This document shows, piece after piece, positions 52,286 through 60,587 of a DNA stretch of 64,000 nt (the first letter of the stretch is position 1; the number at the start of each line of letters is the position of its first letter). A program made the position numbers and the translations under genes. The notes below the pieces were generated by a model. It did not search any database. It had not been told where the DNA came from and saw only the letters and a list, made by a program, of their open reading frames with translations. The DNA is from Flavobacteriales bacterium (GTDB lineage: Bacteria > Bacteroidota > Bacteroidia > UBA10329). The DNA lies in the NCBI GenBank assembly GCA_020635495.1, contig JACJZQ010000002.1:124001-188000 (forward strand), read 5' to 3'.

Positions 52286-53451
52286 TAGTTGTAGAATTTC
52301 TTGCCTTCTTTTACCATTCTTCGCAGCAATACACAAGCACGATAACGGTCTTCGCGGTAATCTTCATAGAGATGATCGATCCGATGAAGTACGTTTTCCA
52401 AGCCACGTTCATCACCCCACGCTAAAAGTCCTTTCGGGTAATTCACACCTTTGGTCATGGCAAGGTCGAGGTCTTCTTTTGAGGCCACGCCAAAATGTAG
52501 CGCATCAATGGCTGAGTTAATCAGCAAACACAACACGCGGTTGACAATCAATTCGCCCAATGCTTTGCTTGTGTTTGGTTCTGGCTTTTCAGCACCTTCA
52601 GAGTAATCGTAGTAGCCTCTGCCAGATTTTCTACCAAGCATTCCGCCCTCAACCAATCGTTGCTGAATGACGGAAGGTCTGTATCTGCCATCATAGAAAA
52701 ACGACTTGAACGCGGTTGATGTGACCGCAAAGTTGATGTCGTTTCCGATCAGGTCCATCAACTCAAATGGTCCCATTCGGAATCCGCCAATTTCTTTCAA
52801 TGCCCAATCAATGGTGGCTTCATCGGCAATTCCTTCTTCCAAGATTCTGATACTTTCACCATAGAACGGACGTGCCACACGATTCACGATGAACCCCGGT
52901 GTGTCTTTGGCGATAACTGGAACCTTGCCCCAGGCTTTCATCAGGTCTTTCATCTCATTGGCCAATCCATCTCGCGTTAGCATACTTGGAATGACCTCAA
53001 CCAACGCCATCAAAGGCGCTGGATTGAAGAAATGAATACCGATAACGCGACCTGGGTCTTTGAGTTTTCCGCCAATAGCGACAATTGGAAGCGTTGAGGT
53101 ATTTGAGGCTAAAATCGCTTCATCATCGCAGATCATTTCCAATTCTTGAAACAACCCTTGTTTGATATCGAGGTCTTCGATAATCGCTTCGATGACCAAT
53201 CCGCAACGCTTGAGGTCGTCCACCTTTCTGGTGTACGTGATGCGATTGGCGCAGGCATTGGCTTCATCAAAGGTCATTTTGCCTTTCTCAACCAAGCGAC
53301 TGAAAATCTTCTGATGGCCTCTTGCCGCCCGCTCAAGAGCATCGGGGTAACTATCGTTCAAATAGACTTTATGGCCAGCCTGCGCGGCTACTTGCGCAAT
53401 TCCAGCCCCCATAGAGCCAGCACCAACAACTCCAACGATCAATTCGCTCAT
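52285..53451 (-). CDS. paaH: 3-hydroxyadipyl-CoA dehydrogenase PaaH
   Basis: NAD-dependent 3-hydroxyacyl-CoA dehydrogenase, 388 residues. The Rossmann motif GAGSMGAGIAQ is near 10. The catalytic His is in IGIHFFNPAPLM near 140, with Glu in EVIPS, Asn in DTPGFIVNRV and the C-terminal FRMGPFELMDLIGND. A second C-terminal helical domain (RKSGRGYYDY, then EDLDLAMTKGVNYPKGLLAWGD) completes it. E. coli PaaH is longer (475). It overlaps paaG by 4 nt and paaI by 1 nt. Confidence 0.92.
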   Translation of the reverse strand: MSELIVGVVGAGSMGAGIAQVAAQAGHKVYLNDSYPDALERAARGHQKIFSRLVEKGKMTFDEANACANRITYTRKVDDLKRCGLVIEAIIEDLDIKQGLFQELEMICDDEAILASNTSTLPIVAIGGKLKDPGRVIGIHFFNPAPLMALVEVIPSMLTRDGLANEMKDLMKAWGKVPVIAKDTPGFIVNRVARPFYGESIRILEEGIADEATIDWALKEIGGFRMGPFELMDLIGNDINFAVTSTAFKSFFYDGRYRPSVIQQRLVEGGMLGRKSGRGYYDYSEGAEKPEPNTSKALGELIVNRVLCLLINSAIDALHFGVASKEDLDLAMTKGVNYPKGLLAWGDERGLENVLHRIDHLYEDYREDRYRACVLLRRMVKEGKKFYN

Positions 53452-54227
53452 TCTCCTTTAAAAACTGGTTTTCTCTTTTCTAAAAATGCGTTGATTCCTT
53501 CTGCATTATCGGATGTTAATCCAGCCATTCCTTGAAGGTCTCTTTCAACTGCAAGCTGCTCGTTAAGTGTGTTCTGCAGCGAGTAGTTGAGCGCTTTCTT
53601 GGTAAGACCGATTCCACGGGTTGGCATTTGCGCCATACGCTTGGCCAATTCCAACGCTCCGTTCATCAATTCTCCATCTGGAAAAACCTTGTAAACCAAG
53701 CCAAGGTCTTTGGCCTCTTCGGCCGATACCTTCTCTCCCAACATCATCATTACAGATGCCCGATGAATACCGACCAACCGTGGAAGGAAAAACGTTCCGC
53801 CCGTATCTGGAATCAAACCAATATTGACAAACGACTGAATGAACTTGGCGCTTTCGGTTGCCAAGACAATATCGCAGCAATAGGCCAAATTGGCACCAGC
53901 ACCAGCAGCCACGCCATTCACCGCAGCAATAACTGGTTTTTCAATCGCTCGAATCTTCCGAACCAACGGGTTATACTTGTTCTCTACGTGTTCTTCAATT
54001 TCTGAGACACCAGAAACGGCTTCTTCAAGATCTTGACCAGCACAGAATCCACGACCTGAACCAGTAAGAAGCACACATCGGATTTCCGCATTCTCCATGC
54101 AATGATCCAACGCGGTCTGTAGGTTGGAACCCATTGAATTATTGAAACTGTTAAGCTTATCCGGTCTATTGAGCGTGATGATCGCTACCCCATCTTGAAT
54201 CTCAAATCCGAGATCGTCAAATTTCAT
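53448..54227 (-). CDS. paaG: 1,2-epoxyphenylacetyl-CoA isomerase PaaG
   Basis: Crotonase-fold isomerase turning the ring epoxide into oxepin-CoA. 259 residues. FCAGQDLEE near 65 and the VNGVAAGAGANLAYCCDI loop fit PaaG, which lacks the first catalytic Glu. The single Asp in GLIPDTGGTFFLPRLVG near 136 is kept. I choose MKFDDLGFEIQDG at 54227 as start; a GTG at 54263 lies upstream of the -7 box. First gene of the paaG-H-I-marC-J-Y unit. Confidence 0.93.
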   Translation of the reverse strand: MKFDDLGFEIQDGVAIITLNRPDKLNSFNNSMGSNLQTALDHCMENAEIRCVLLTGSGRGFCAGQDLEEAVSGVSEIEEHVENKYNPLVRKIRAIEKPVIAAVNGVAAGAGANLAYCCDIVLATESAKFIQSFVNIGLIPDTGGTFFLPRLVGIHRASVMMMLGEKVSAEEAKDLGLVYKVFPDGELMNGALELAKRMAQMPTRGIGLTKKALNYSLQNTLNEQLAVERDLQGMAGLTSDNAEGINAFLEKRKPVFKGE

Positions 54228-54246
54228 TTTGTAAGTATTTAGGCGA

Positions 54247-54254
54247 CTAAGGTA
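54247..54254 (-). promoter_or_regulatory. Probable -7 box of the paaG operon
   Basis: Minus-strand TACCTTAG matches TAnnTTTG in seven of eight positions. It runs into GTCGCCTAAA (54247-54238), the same 10-mer found after the paaZ -7 box. Confidence 0.45.
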
Positions 54255-54369
54255 GAAAGCCACTCGAATCCTTCAAATGTTGTAATTGATCAATCAGAAA
54301 CATGACCGGAATCACATACTCACTAATATCAAGGCGTATTTTAGTGGTGGATTTTTAAAACCTTCATAA

Positions 54370-54672
54370 ATGAAATATCTATTTGCCCTAGGATTGATTG
54401 TTGCGCTGTCCAATCCTTTCAATGCTGACGCGCAGAATGCCATGTATAAGAAGGAGGATATGAAGCGAATTCTGGAAACCTACAATGAGGTTGTAATAAA
54501 CATGCCAGGCTGGGAATACAAGTATGCTGGAAACTGGGTAAGCACCATGACCATCGAAGGCGAGCACACATTGACCTTTACCCGTGGAAAAGTGACACAT
54601 TCTTACGACCTCAGTAAGGCCGTGTTCATTCAAGAAGAGGGTAACTATGTGAAAGTGTGGCTGGGCAAGTAA
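54370..54672 (+). CDS. Small secreted protein of unknown function
   Basis: A 100-residue protein with a signal peptide ending NADAQ. The mature part has an amphipathic helix (KKEDMKRILETYNEV) and then beta strands (WEYKYAGNWVSTMTIEG, HTLTFTRGKVTHSYDL, AVFIQEEGNYVKVWLG). Not recognised. It lies on the opposite strand between the paaD and paaG units, its stop only 3 nt from the paaD stop. A TATTTTAG box at 54337-54344 is a possible -7. Confidence 0.6.
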   Translation: MKYLFALGLIVALSNPFNADAQNAMYKKEDMKRILETYNEVVINMPGWEYKYAGNWVSTMTIEGEHTLTFTRGKVTHSYDLSKAVFIQEEGNYVKVWLGK

Positions 54673-54675
54673 GCC

Positions 54676-55182
54676 TCAAATACACTTAAAATAGTCAAAC
54701 GGCTCTTTGCAGTCGGTGCATTGATACAATGCTTTACAAGGTGTTGAGCCAAATTGGCTCAACATTTTTGTTTTACGGCTTTTGCAATTCGGGCAGGTAA
54801 CTTCTTTCGGATGCCCGGTAAGCGCACTTTTGTCTGAAGTAGATTGTTCTGGCGGAGCAATACCATAATCTTGCAAAGCCTTGCGTCCTTTTTCGGATAT
54901 CCAGTCTGTGGTCCAAGCAGGAGAAAGCACTGTTTTTACTTCGTACTCATCGAAACCAACACCCTGAAGCGCTGCTTCAATGTCTTCTTCCATCACCTTC
55001 ATGGCCGGACAACCGGAATATGTTGGTGTGATGGTTATCTCTGGAACACCGTTGATGATTTTTGCTTCGCGAACTACACCAAGATCCACCAAACTGAGGA
55101 CGGGAATCTCAGGATCCATCACTTCATCGAGTAAACTCCAAAGTTGTTCTTCGTTCATGAGATTCTTCGCTTTGCGTAGCAT
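54676..55182 (-). CDS. paaD: Phenylacetyl-CoA epoxidase assembly protein PaaD
   Basis: A 168-residue MIP18/DUF59-type protein needed for assembly of the iron centre of the phenylacetyl-CoA epoxidase. The DUF59 core (MDPEIPVLSLVDLGVVREA, TYSGCPAMKVMEEDI) is followed by AWTTDWISEKG and a C-terminal zinc ribbon with CPNC and CTDC. The ATG at 55158 (MNEEQLW) is an equally good start. Last gene of the paaABCD unit, 21 nt after paaC. Confidence 0.93.
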   Translation of the reverse strand: MLRKAKNLMNEEQLWSLLDEVMDPEIPVLSLVDLGVVREAKIINGVPEITITPTYSGCPAMKVMEEDIEAALQGVGFDEYEVKTVLSPAWTTDWISEKGRKALQDYGIAPPEQSTSDKSALTGHPKEVTCPNCKSRKTKMLSQFGSTPCKALYQCTDCKEPFDYFKCI

Positions 55183-55203
55183 GACAAACTCAAAACGAGT
55201 TTG

Positions 55204-55962
55204 TTACCACTCGCAGCCAGGGTAGGCTCGTTGCATATACTGCATTTCGGCCAGAATATAGCCCATATGTTCGGTGTGGCGGCCTTCTTTACTTCCACTT
55301 TGCATCCAACCGTCTTCCGGCATTGTCAATGTGGCTTCAGAAAGCACTTCCTTTACCTTCTGCTTCCAAATGGTGTGAATCTCTTTTAGGTCTGGACCAA
55401 TGCCAGATGCTATGATCACCTCATCACTTTCATCCTGAACAAAGAGGTCGCCAGTAAACATCCATACATCATTAAAGGACTCCTGGATTCTATTGTGGCT
55501 CTCTTCGGTTCCATCTCCCAAACGAAGCGTCCATTCTGTGCTTCTTCTCAGATGATATCTTATCTCTTTGATGGCCTTTGCAGAAATTGCCGCAATGGTT
55601 TCATCCTTGGAATTCACCAACTCTGAGAACAATAGAAAATTGAATTGATCGATTAGGAATTGACGTGCAATCGTATCTCCGTAATGGCCATTCGGCAACT
55701 CGCAGATCAATGCGTTTCTGTATTCTCTTTCTATTCGCAGGTAGGCAATATCATCTTCGTCTCTACCTTTTCCTTCCACTTCGCCAGCGTATGAGTACAA
55801 CGAACGTGCATGGCCTAAAAGGTCCAATGCCGTGTTGATTATGGCAATGTCTTCCTCCAACTCAGGGCCATGACCACACCACTCGCTCAATCGATGACCG
55901 AGAATGGCTGCGTTGTCCCCCAATCGCAAGAGGTAATTGAATAATGCTTCTTTCTGCTCCAT
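55204..55962 (-). CDS. paaC: Phenylacetyl-CoA epoxidase structural subunit PaaC
   Basis: A 252-residue helical subunit that pairs with PaaA and supports its diiron centre without binding iron itself. Family motifs are LRLGDNAAILGHRLSEWCGHGP near 11-32, ALDLLGHARSLYSYAGE and RSTEWTLRLGDGTEESH. E. coli PaaC has 248 residues. It follows paaB by 1 nt. Confidence 0.94.
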   Translation of the reverse strand: MEQKEALFNYLLRLGDNAAILGHRLSEWCGHGPELEEDIAIINTALDLLGHARSLYSYAGEVEGKGRDEDDIAYLRIEREYRNALICELPNGHYGDTIARQFLIDQFNFLLFSELVNSKDETIAAISAKAIKEIRYHLRRSTEWTLRLGDGTEESHNRIQESFNDVWMFTGDLFVQDESDEVIIASGIGPDLKEIHTIWKQKVKEVLSEATLTMPEDGWMQSGSKEGRHTEHMGYILAEMQYMQRAYPGCEW

Positions 55963-55963
55963 A

Positions 55964-56251
55964 TCAGATGTGTCCTACTTCGTCAGGAATGTCATAGAAT
56001 GTCGGATGGCGGTAGATCTTATCCTCATTGGGATCGAACATGGATTCAACATCCGATTCCTGTGTGCTGTGGATATACTTGCTTTCGACTACCCAAATGC
56101 TAACGCCTTCGTTTCTTCGGGTGTACACATCACGTGCATTGCTGATGGCCATTTCTGCATCTGGAGCATGAAGGCTACCTGCGTGTTTATGACTCAAACC
56201 CGCTTTGCTTCGTACAAAAACCTCCCACAGAGGCCAGTCTTTTCTTTCCAT
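55964..56251 (-). CDS. paaB: Phenylacetyl-CoA epoxidase subunit PaaB
   Basis: A 95-residue subunit, the same length as E. coli PaaB. The start WPLWEVFVRSKAGLSHKHAGSL and the end in DPNEDKIYRHPTFYDIPD fit the family closely. It links the PaaA-PaaC catalytic pairs. It sits 84 nt after paaA, a gap that contains a short tandem repeat, and 1 nt before paaC. Confidence 0.94.
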   Translation of the reverse strand: MERKDWPLWEVFVRSKAGLSHKHAGSLHAPDAEMAISNARDVYTRRNEGVSIWVVESKYIHSTQESDVESMFDPNEDKIYRHPTFYDIPDEVGHI

Positions 56252-56260
56252 TTTATTGAG

Positions 56261-56287
56261 ATTTCAGATTTCAGATTTCAGATTCAG
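56261..56287. repeat. Seven-base tandem repeat between paaA and paaB
   Basis: ATTTCAG occurs three times head to tail (56261-56281), with a degenerate fourth copy. No function seen; it lengthens an otherwise tight operon gap. Confidence 0.7.
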
Positions 56288-56335
56288 ACTATCAACCAAA
56301 TTCTGGTGTCTGACATCTCAATTCTGACATCTAGT

Positions 56336-57286
56336 TTATGCTGCGTCTTTATCTCGTTTGTCTGCTTTTTTCTTGGCATAACCCGTTGCTGCTTCGCGAA
56401 CCCATGCACCATTATCGTACGCGGCTTGTCGGGCTGCCAACCGCTCCTTATTGCAAGGACCGTTGCCTTTAATCACGTTGTAAAATTCTTCCCAATCAAT
56501 CTCACCCCAATCGTAAGACTGCTTCTCCTCATTCCATTTTAGTTCCGGGTCTGGAATCGTCAATCCTAGGAATTCTGCCTGTGGTACAGTCTGATCTATA
56601 AACTTCTGACGGAGGTCATCATTGCCCATCCGCTTAATCTTCCACGCCATGCTCTGTGCCGAATGCGCGGAGTCTTTATCTGAAGGACCAAACATCATCA
56701 AACTCGGCCACCAGAACCTGTTCAAAGCATCTTGGGCCATGGCCTTTTGTTCTTCCGTTCCACGGCAAAGCGTTAAGAGGATCTCATAACCCTGACGCTG
56801 GTGAAAACTCTCTTCCTTACATATACGGATCATACCTCTGGAGTATGGCCCATAGCTGGTCTTCTGCAACATGATCTGATTGACAATGGCAGCACCATCT
56901 ACCAACCAACCAATGGCACCTATATCGGCCCACGTAAGAGCAGGGTAGTTGAAAATACTGCTGTATTTGGCTTTGCCTTCGAGCAATTCGCGCACAAGCG
57001 TATCTCGGTCTTTACCTAGTGTTTCTGCTGCGCTGTACAGATACAATCCATGGCCTGCCTCATCTTGAATCTTTGCCAACAAAGCTACCTTTCTTCTTAG
57101 GCTTGGAGCACGGGTTATCCAATTCCCCTCTGGAAGCATGCCCACCACTTCAGAATGCGCATGCTGCGCCATTTGCCGAATAAGATTCTTGCGATACTCA
57201 TCTGGCATCCAATCCTTTGGCTCGATCTTTACTTCATTCTCGATCTTCTGATCAAAGATTTTCTGTAGGTCTTTTTCTTCGCCCAT
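56336..57286 (-). CDS. paaA: Phenylacetyl-CoA epoxidase catalytic subunit PaaA
   Basis: Catalytic diiron oxygenase subunit that epoxidises the ring of phenylacetyl-CoA with PaaB, C and E. 316 residues (E. coli 309). Iron ligands are seen in two ExxH motifs, KIQDEAGHGLYLY near 70 and KEESFHQRQGYEIL near 155, with substrate-loop residues in MFGPSDKDSAHS. The tail KKKADKRDKDAA is basic. First gene of the paaABCD unit; its leader contains a weak -7-like TAAACTTG. Confidence 0.95.
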   Translation of the reverse strand: MGEEKDLQKIFDQKIENEVKIEPKDWMPDEYRKNLIRQMAQHAHSEVVGMLPEGNWITRAPSLRRKVALLAKIQDEAGHGLYLYSAAETLGKDRDTLVRELLEGKAKYSSIFNYPALTWADIGAIGWLVDGAAIVNQIMLQKTSYGPYSRGMIRICKEESFHQRQGYEILLTLCRGTEEQKAMAQDALNRFWWPSLMMFGPSDKDSAHSAQSMAWKIKRMGNDDLRQKFIDQTVPQAEFLGLTIPDPELKWNEEKQSYDWGEIDWEEFYNVIKGNGPCNKERLAARQAAYDNGAWVREAATGYAKKKADKRDKDAA

Positions 57287-57372
57287 GCTGTAGATTTAGT
57301 GAACAAGTTTACTCAAATATGAAATTCTGGCACTGATCGCTGTCACCGTCCTTCACAAATTAACAGGAGTAA

Positions 57373-58350
57373 TCAGTAATAGTTGAGAGGTGTTGGTACT
57401 ATCACTTCAAAACTGTCTCCATAGCGTTGCCATAATTTCGATTTCAGTTCATCGAGGTCTTTTTGATCCAATGCTTTCATCTGAGCCTCCTTGTGTATAC
57501 CTGACCGCTCCCAATGAATGAGGAACAACCGCTCTGGACTGCACAGATCGATCAATGGAGCCGGATAATCATCAAAATCCAAATTGGCGGATGCGCTGAT
57601 AAACAGGTCGTTGATCGGATGTTCATCCACCAATTTCCTTGGAAACATACCATTCGGAGCCTCTGCACCAGAGCTCATAAACAGTATTCTGTATGTAATG
57701 ATGTCATCTTCTAGAAAGTCTATCAGATAGGAATAGGTTTTACCCGCCTGCCAATCTGAAACAAGAATCGGTTCTCCGCTGACATCGGAGCTATAGACCC
57801 GATCCTGGCTACCAAATCCGCCCATATTCTGTTGATGATCACTTTTAAAAGCCATTGCCCTAACTGTACCATCCGCACTATAATACCAATATCCCTCTTG
57901 CCTATCTGTTCCAGCAATGTCATTGACCACAACCAACTGTTGCTTTAGCTGATAGTAAGATAGAATGTGCTTACCACTATGGTTAACCAGAAAAGGCGTG
58001 TCTGATGAAATGTACTTGGCAATGTGCGGAAGATCGAGAAGATGATTGTAACGTGAATTACCAGCCACAACCATTTTCACTTTTCTAAGGGCCCCAGGGT
58101 TAATGTAAAGCTCCACGTACTTCTTGTCGGTTTTAACCTTCCCGAAGGAAACCTGCAATGTTGATAAGTTACTGATGTATGGGTCGGTTATGATTGCCGT
58201 CTCGCCACGTTGAATGGAAAGACATCCTGTGCCATAATAACGTATCTCAGTAAAAATTGAATCGTTCTGGGCCTTAGATGAAACCACCATCGCGCACAGC
58301 AAAAACCCCAACAACATTATACGTGGTAAACCTCTTATGACCTGAATCAT
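57373..58350 (-). CDS. Secreted metallo-beta-lactamase-like protein with altered metal motif
   Basis: A 325-residue protein. From MIQVIRGLPRIMLLG the signal peptide ends at SSKAQ. The core resembles MBL-fold hydrolases: YYGTGCLSIQRGETAIITDPYIS, VVAGNSRYNHLLDLP where the HxHxDH metal motif is expected, and FLVNHSGKHIL. The motif reads NSRYNH, keeping only the last His, so normal two-zinc hydrolysis is unlikely. An upstream in-frame ATG at 58416 would overlap paaE. The gene is divergent from paaE and follows no paa operon, so a pathway role is not implied. Confidence 0.65.
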   Translation of the reverse strand: MIQVIRGLPRIMLLGFLLCAMVVSSKAQNDSIFTEIRYYGTGCLSIQRGETAIITDPYISNLSTLQVSFGKVKTDKKYVELYINPGALRKVKMVVAGNSRYNHLLDLPHIAKYISSDTPFLVNHSGKHILSYYQLKQQLVVVNDIAGTDRQEGYWYYSADGTVRAMAFKSDHQQNMGGFGSQDRVYSSDVSGEPILVSDWQAGKTYSYLIDFLEDDIITYRILFMSSGAEAPNGMFPRKLVDEHPINDLFISASANLDFDDYPAPLIDLCSPERLFLIHWERSGIHKEAQMKALDQKDLDELKSKLWQRYGDSFEVIVPTPLNYY

Positions 58351-58382
58351 TGAAACAATAGGAATGAATAGCCTTATTTTTG
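58350..58382 (+). promoter_or_regulatory. paaE promoter
   Basis: TTG at 58350-58352 and TATTTTTG at 58375-58382 are spaced by 22 nt, fitting the Bacteroidota TTG-N17-23-TAnnTTTG pattern. The ATG at 58398 follows 15 nt later. The -33 lies over the start codon of the divergent MBL-like gene. Confidence 0.65.
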
Positions 58383-58397
58383 CCCCAAATATCGCAC

Positions 58398-59477
58398 ATG
58401 GCTCATTTCCACCCATTAGAAGTTGTTGACATTAAGCGAGAAACCGAAGAAGCGGTTTCCATCAAGTTGCTGATACCGCAAGAACTGAAGGAAGAATTCA
58501 AGTTCATTCCTGGGCAGTATTTGATGTTCAAACACACGATTAACGGTGAGGAGTTGAAGCGATCCTACTCTATTAGTTCATCTCCGAATGAAGGCGAATT
58601 GCGAGTTGGCGTGAAAGAAGTTCCTGGTGGTCGGTTTTCCACTTTTGCCAATAGAGAATTGAAAGTTGGAGATAAGCTTTGCACTCTTCCGCCAAGAGGA
58701 CGGTTCGTAATTGAAACTGCACCTGAAAATCAGAAACATTACGTGGCCTTCTGCGCTGGTAGTGGCGTTACTCCCATTATCAGCATGATGAAACATGTGT
58801 TGGAAACTGAAACTAACAGCAAGTTCACTTGCTTTTACGGTAATCGTTATGCTGCCACCATCATCTATTTGGATGAGATAAACGCGCTGAAGAACAGATT
58901 TCCTCAGCGTTTGGAGATTCATTACGTGATGAGCAAGGAAGAAATGGGTTCAGATTTTTTCCGTGGAAGAATTGATGAAGAAAAGGTTCGGAAGTTCAGT
59001 GAGATTCTTTTTGACCCCAAGTTGGTAGACGCATTTTACCTCTGTGGTCCTGAACAAATGATTCTTGCCGCACGAGATGTAATGACGGAAAAGGGCGTTG
59101 AACAGGATAAGATCTTCTTTGAGTTATTCGGAACTCCTAACCCAACTGCAGGGCTAAGTACGTCCAGTAATGTTGATGACAACGAATCTGTAAAGAGCCA
59201 CATCAAGGTTATTATGGATGGAGATGAATTCCAGTTGGAGATGGAACCTGGTGCTGAAACTATTCTGGATGCGGCAGACAGGGCTGGTTTGGATGTGCCA
59301 TACAGTTGCAAAGGAGGTGTTTGTTGCACCTGTCTGGCCCGCGTTAAAGACGGAGAAGTCTCTATGGAATTGAATTACTCCCTCACCGACAAGGAAGTAG
59401 AATCGGGACTTGTTCTAACCTGTCAGGCCCACCCAAAAACCTCCAACGTTACCGTTGACTTTGATGATATTTGGTAG
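58398..59477 (+). CDS. paaE: Phenylacetyl-CoA epoxidase reductase PaaE
   Basis: Electron-transfer subunit passing electrons from NADPH to PaaA. 359 residues (E. coli 356). The FAD domain has KRSYSISSSP near 58. The NADPH domain has FCAGSGVTPIISM near 125 and YLCGPEQMI near 220. The C-terminal plant-type 2Fe-2S domain has CKGGVCCTC near 307 and the fourth Cys in LTCQAHP. An in-frame TTG at 58380 overlaps the -7 box, so ATG 58398 is chosen. Split from paaABCD and on the other strand. Confidence 0.93.
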   Translation: MAHFHPLEVVDIKRETEEAVSIKLLIPQELKEEFKFIPGQYLMFKHTINGEELKRSYSISSSPNEGELRVGVKEVPGGRFSTFANRELKVGDKLCTLPPRGRFVIETAPENQKHYVAFCAGSGVTPIISMMKHVLETETNSKFTCFYGNRYAATIIYLDEINALKNRFPQRLEIHYVMSKEEMGSDFFRGRIDEEKVRKFSEILFDPKLVDAFYLCGPEQMILAARDVMTEKGVEQDKIFFELFGTPNPTAGLSTSSNVDDNESVKSHIKVIMDGDEFQLEMEPGAETILDAADRAGLDVPYSCKGGVCCTCLARVKDGEVSMELNYSLTDKEVESGLVLTCQAHPKTSNVTVDFDDIW

Positions 59478-59587
59478 GTTACTCGAGTGTGAAATGCTGT
59501 CAAGCACCTTATAGCTCAATCTAACTTTTCGACCAACGACCAAACGACTTCAGGTGATTTTGTGTAAAATGAACAAAGCGCAAAGTC

Positions 59588-60187
59588 ATGAAAAAGTCTA
59601 TTCTACTCATTGTTCCTATGGCCATCGGATTGCTTTCTGCAGGACCTGCAGCAAAAGTTAACCAGCACACCTACGATGTGTCTCTTGATGGTAGACAAAT
59701 TGGAACGTATCATGTTAATCGAACAGATATTGGTGAAGCATCTACCTTCAGAGTTGAGACATCAACATCTGCTGGTCTCATCAGACCAATAGAACATACT
59801 TTTATTATGATGAGTTCCTATAACGACTCCAAACTCATTTCTTCTGATATGAAGACCTGGGTGAATCAAGAGTTGGAATCAAGTTCGTTGATTCAGTGGG
59901 ATGGTAGTCAATACATTAAGCAAGAAGGTGAATTGCTAACCGAGATATGCTCTGATGCAGTCGATTTCAGTTCAGCAACAGTTTTCTTCTCAGAACCATC
60001 AGACAGAACCACTGTGTTCTATGAGAAGTACGGCAAGGAATTGAATGTTCAGAAAACCGATTCACACACCTACGAAGTGAAACTTCCCAACGGTGGAGTT
60101 GAACGATACTCGTATGCCAAAGGAGAAGTTACGGAAGTGCAATTTGTACAAAGCTTCGCTACAATTACTCTCCGAAAACAGAGTTAA
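59588..60187 (+). CDS. Secreted DUF6134-like protein
   Basis: A 199-residue protein with a signal peptide (LLSAGPAA) and an all-beta remainder: YDVSLDGRQIGTYHVNRTDIG, STFRVETSTSAGLIRPIEH, EPSDRTTVFYEKYGKELNV and LPNGGVERYSYAKGEV. The order fits the DUF6134 family of Bacteroidota periplasmic proteins, whose function is unknown. Single gene with its own terminator. Confidence 0.68.
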   Translation: MKKSILLIVPMAIGLLSAGPAAKVNQHTYDVSLDGRQIGTYHVNRTDIGEASTFRVETSTSAGLIRPIEHTFIMMSSYNDSKLISSDMKTWVNQELESSSLIQWDGSQYIKQEGELLTEICSDAVDFSSATVFFSEPSDRTTVFYEKYGKELNVQKTDSHTYEVKLPNGGVERYSYAKGEVTEVQFVQSFATITLRKQS

Positions 60188-60587
60188 GAAAACTGTAAAT
60201 TAGAATTGAAGGCGCTCACAAGGCGCCTTTTTTCATTTTAGTGATCCAATCTTTCTAAGAGATCATTTCGCGCACATATCAATACATTTTGCGACTGATG
60301 ATTCCTATCGCTTTGCCGTTTGAGGCCAAAGATGTTCTTTAGTTGAAGAAATTGATTGACATCTAAAAGTCAGGTTTTCAGTTAGTTGAATGATAAATTT
60401 CGGCCTTACAATAAATACGGTATTTAAGAGTTCGCGCACGAATGATCGGATTTTCAGAAATGAAACTTTGACCTTCCTCAATTTCCAGTTTTCGGACCTC
60501 GCGGTCCTTTGTCAACGTCATTTTCGAATGGCAATTAGTGAAACAATGGTCAACGGACTGGCCCAGTAAAAACTAAAAAGAAAGACA
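60188..60587. other. 400-nt intergenic region before the beta-barrel gene
   Basis: Contains the terminator above. A GGACC/GGTCC hairpin with a TCGC loop (60494-60507) is followed by TTT about 80 nt before the ATG at 60588. -7-like boxes are weak (TAAATTTC at 60394-60401, AAACTTTG at 60463-60470). No supported gene. The hairpin may shape the leader of the beta-barrel mRNA. Confidence 0.4.
60209..60233 (+). terminator. Intrinsic terminator after the DUF6134-like gene
   Basis: AAGGCGC (60209-60215) and GCGCCTT (60223-60229) form a 7-bp stem with a 7-nt loop and a T-run to 60233. Confidence 0.88.
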
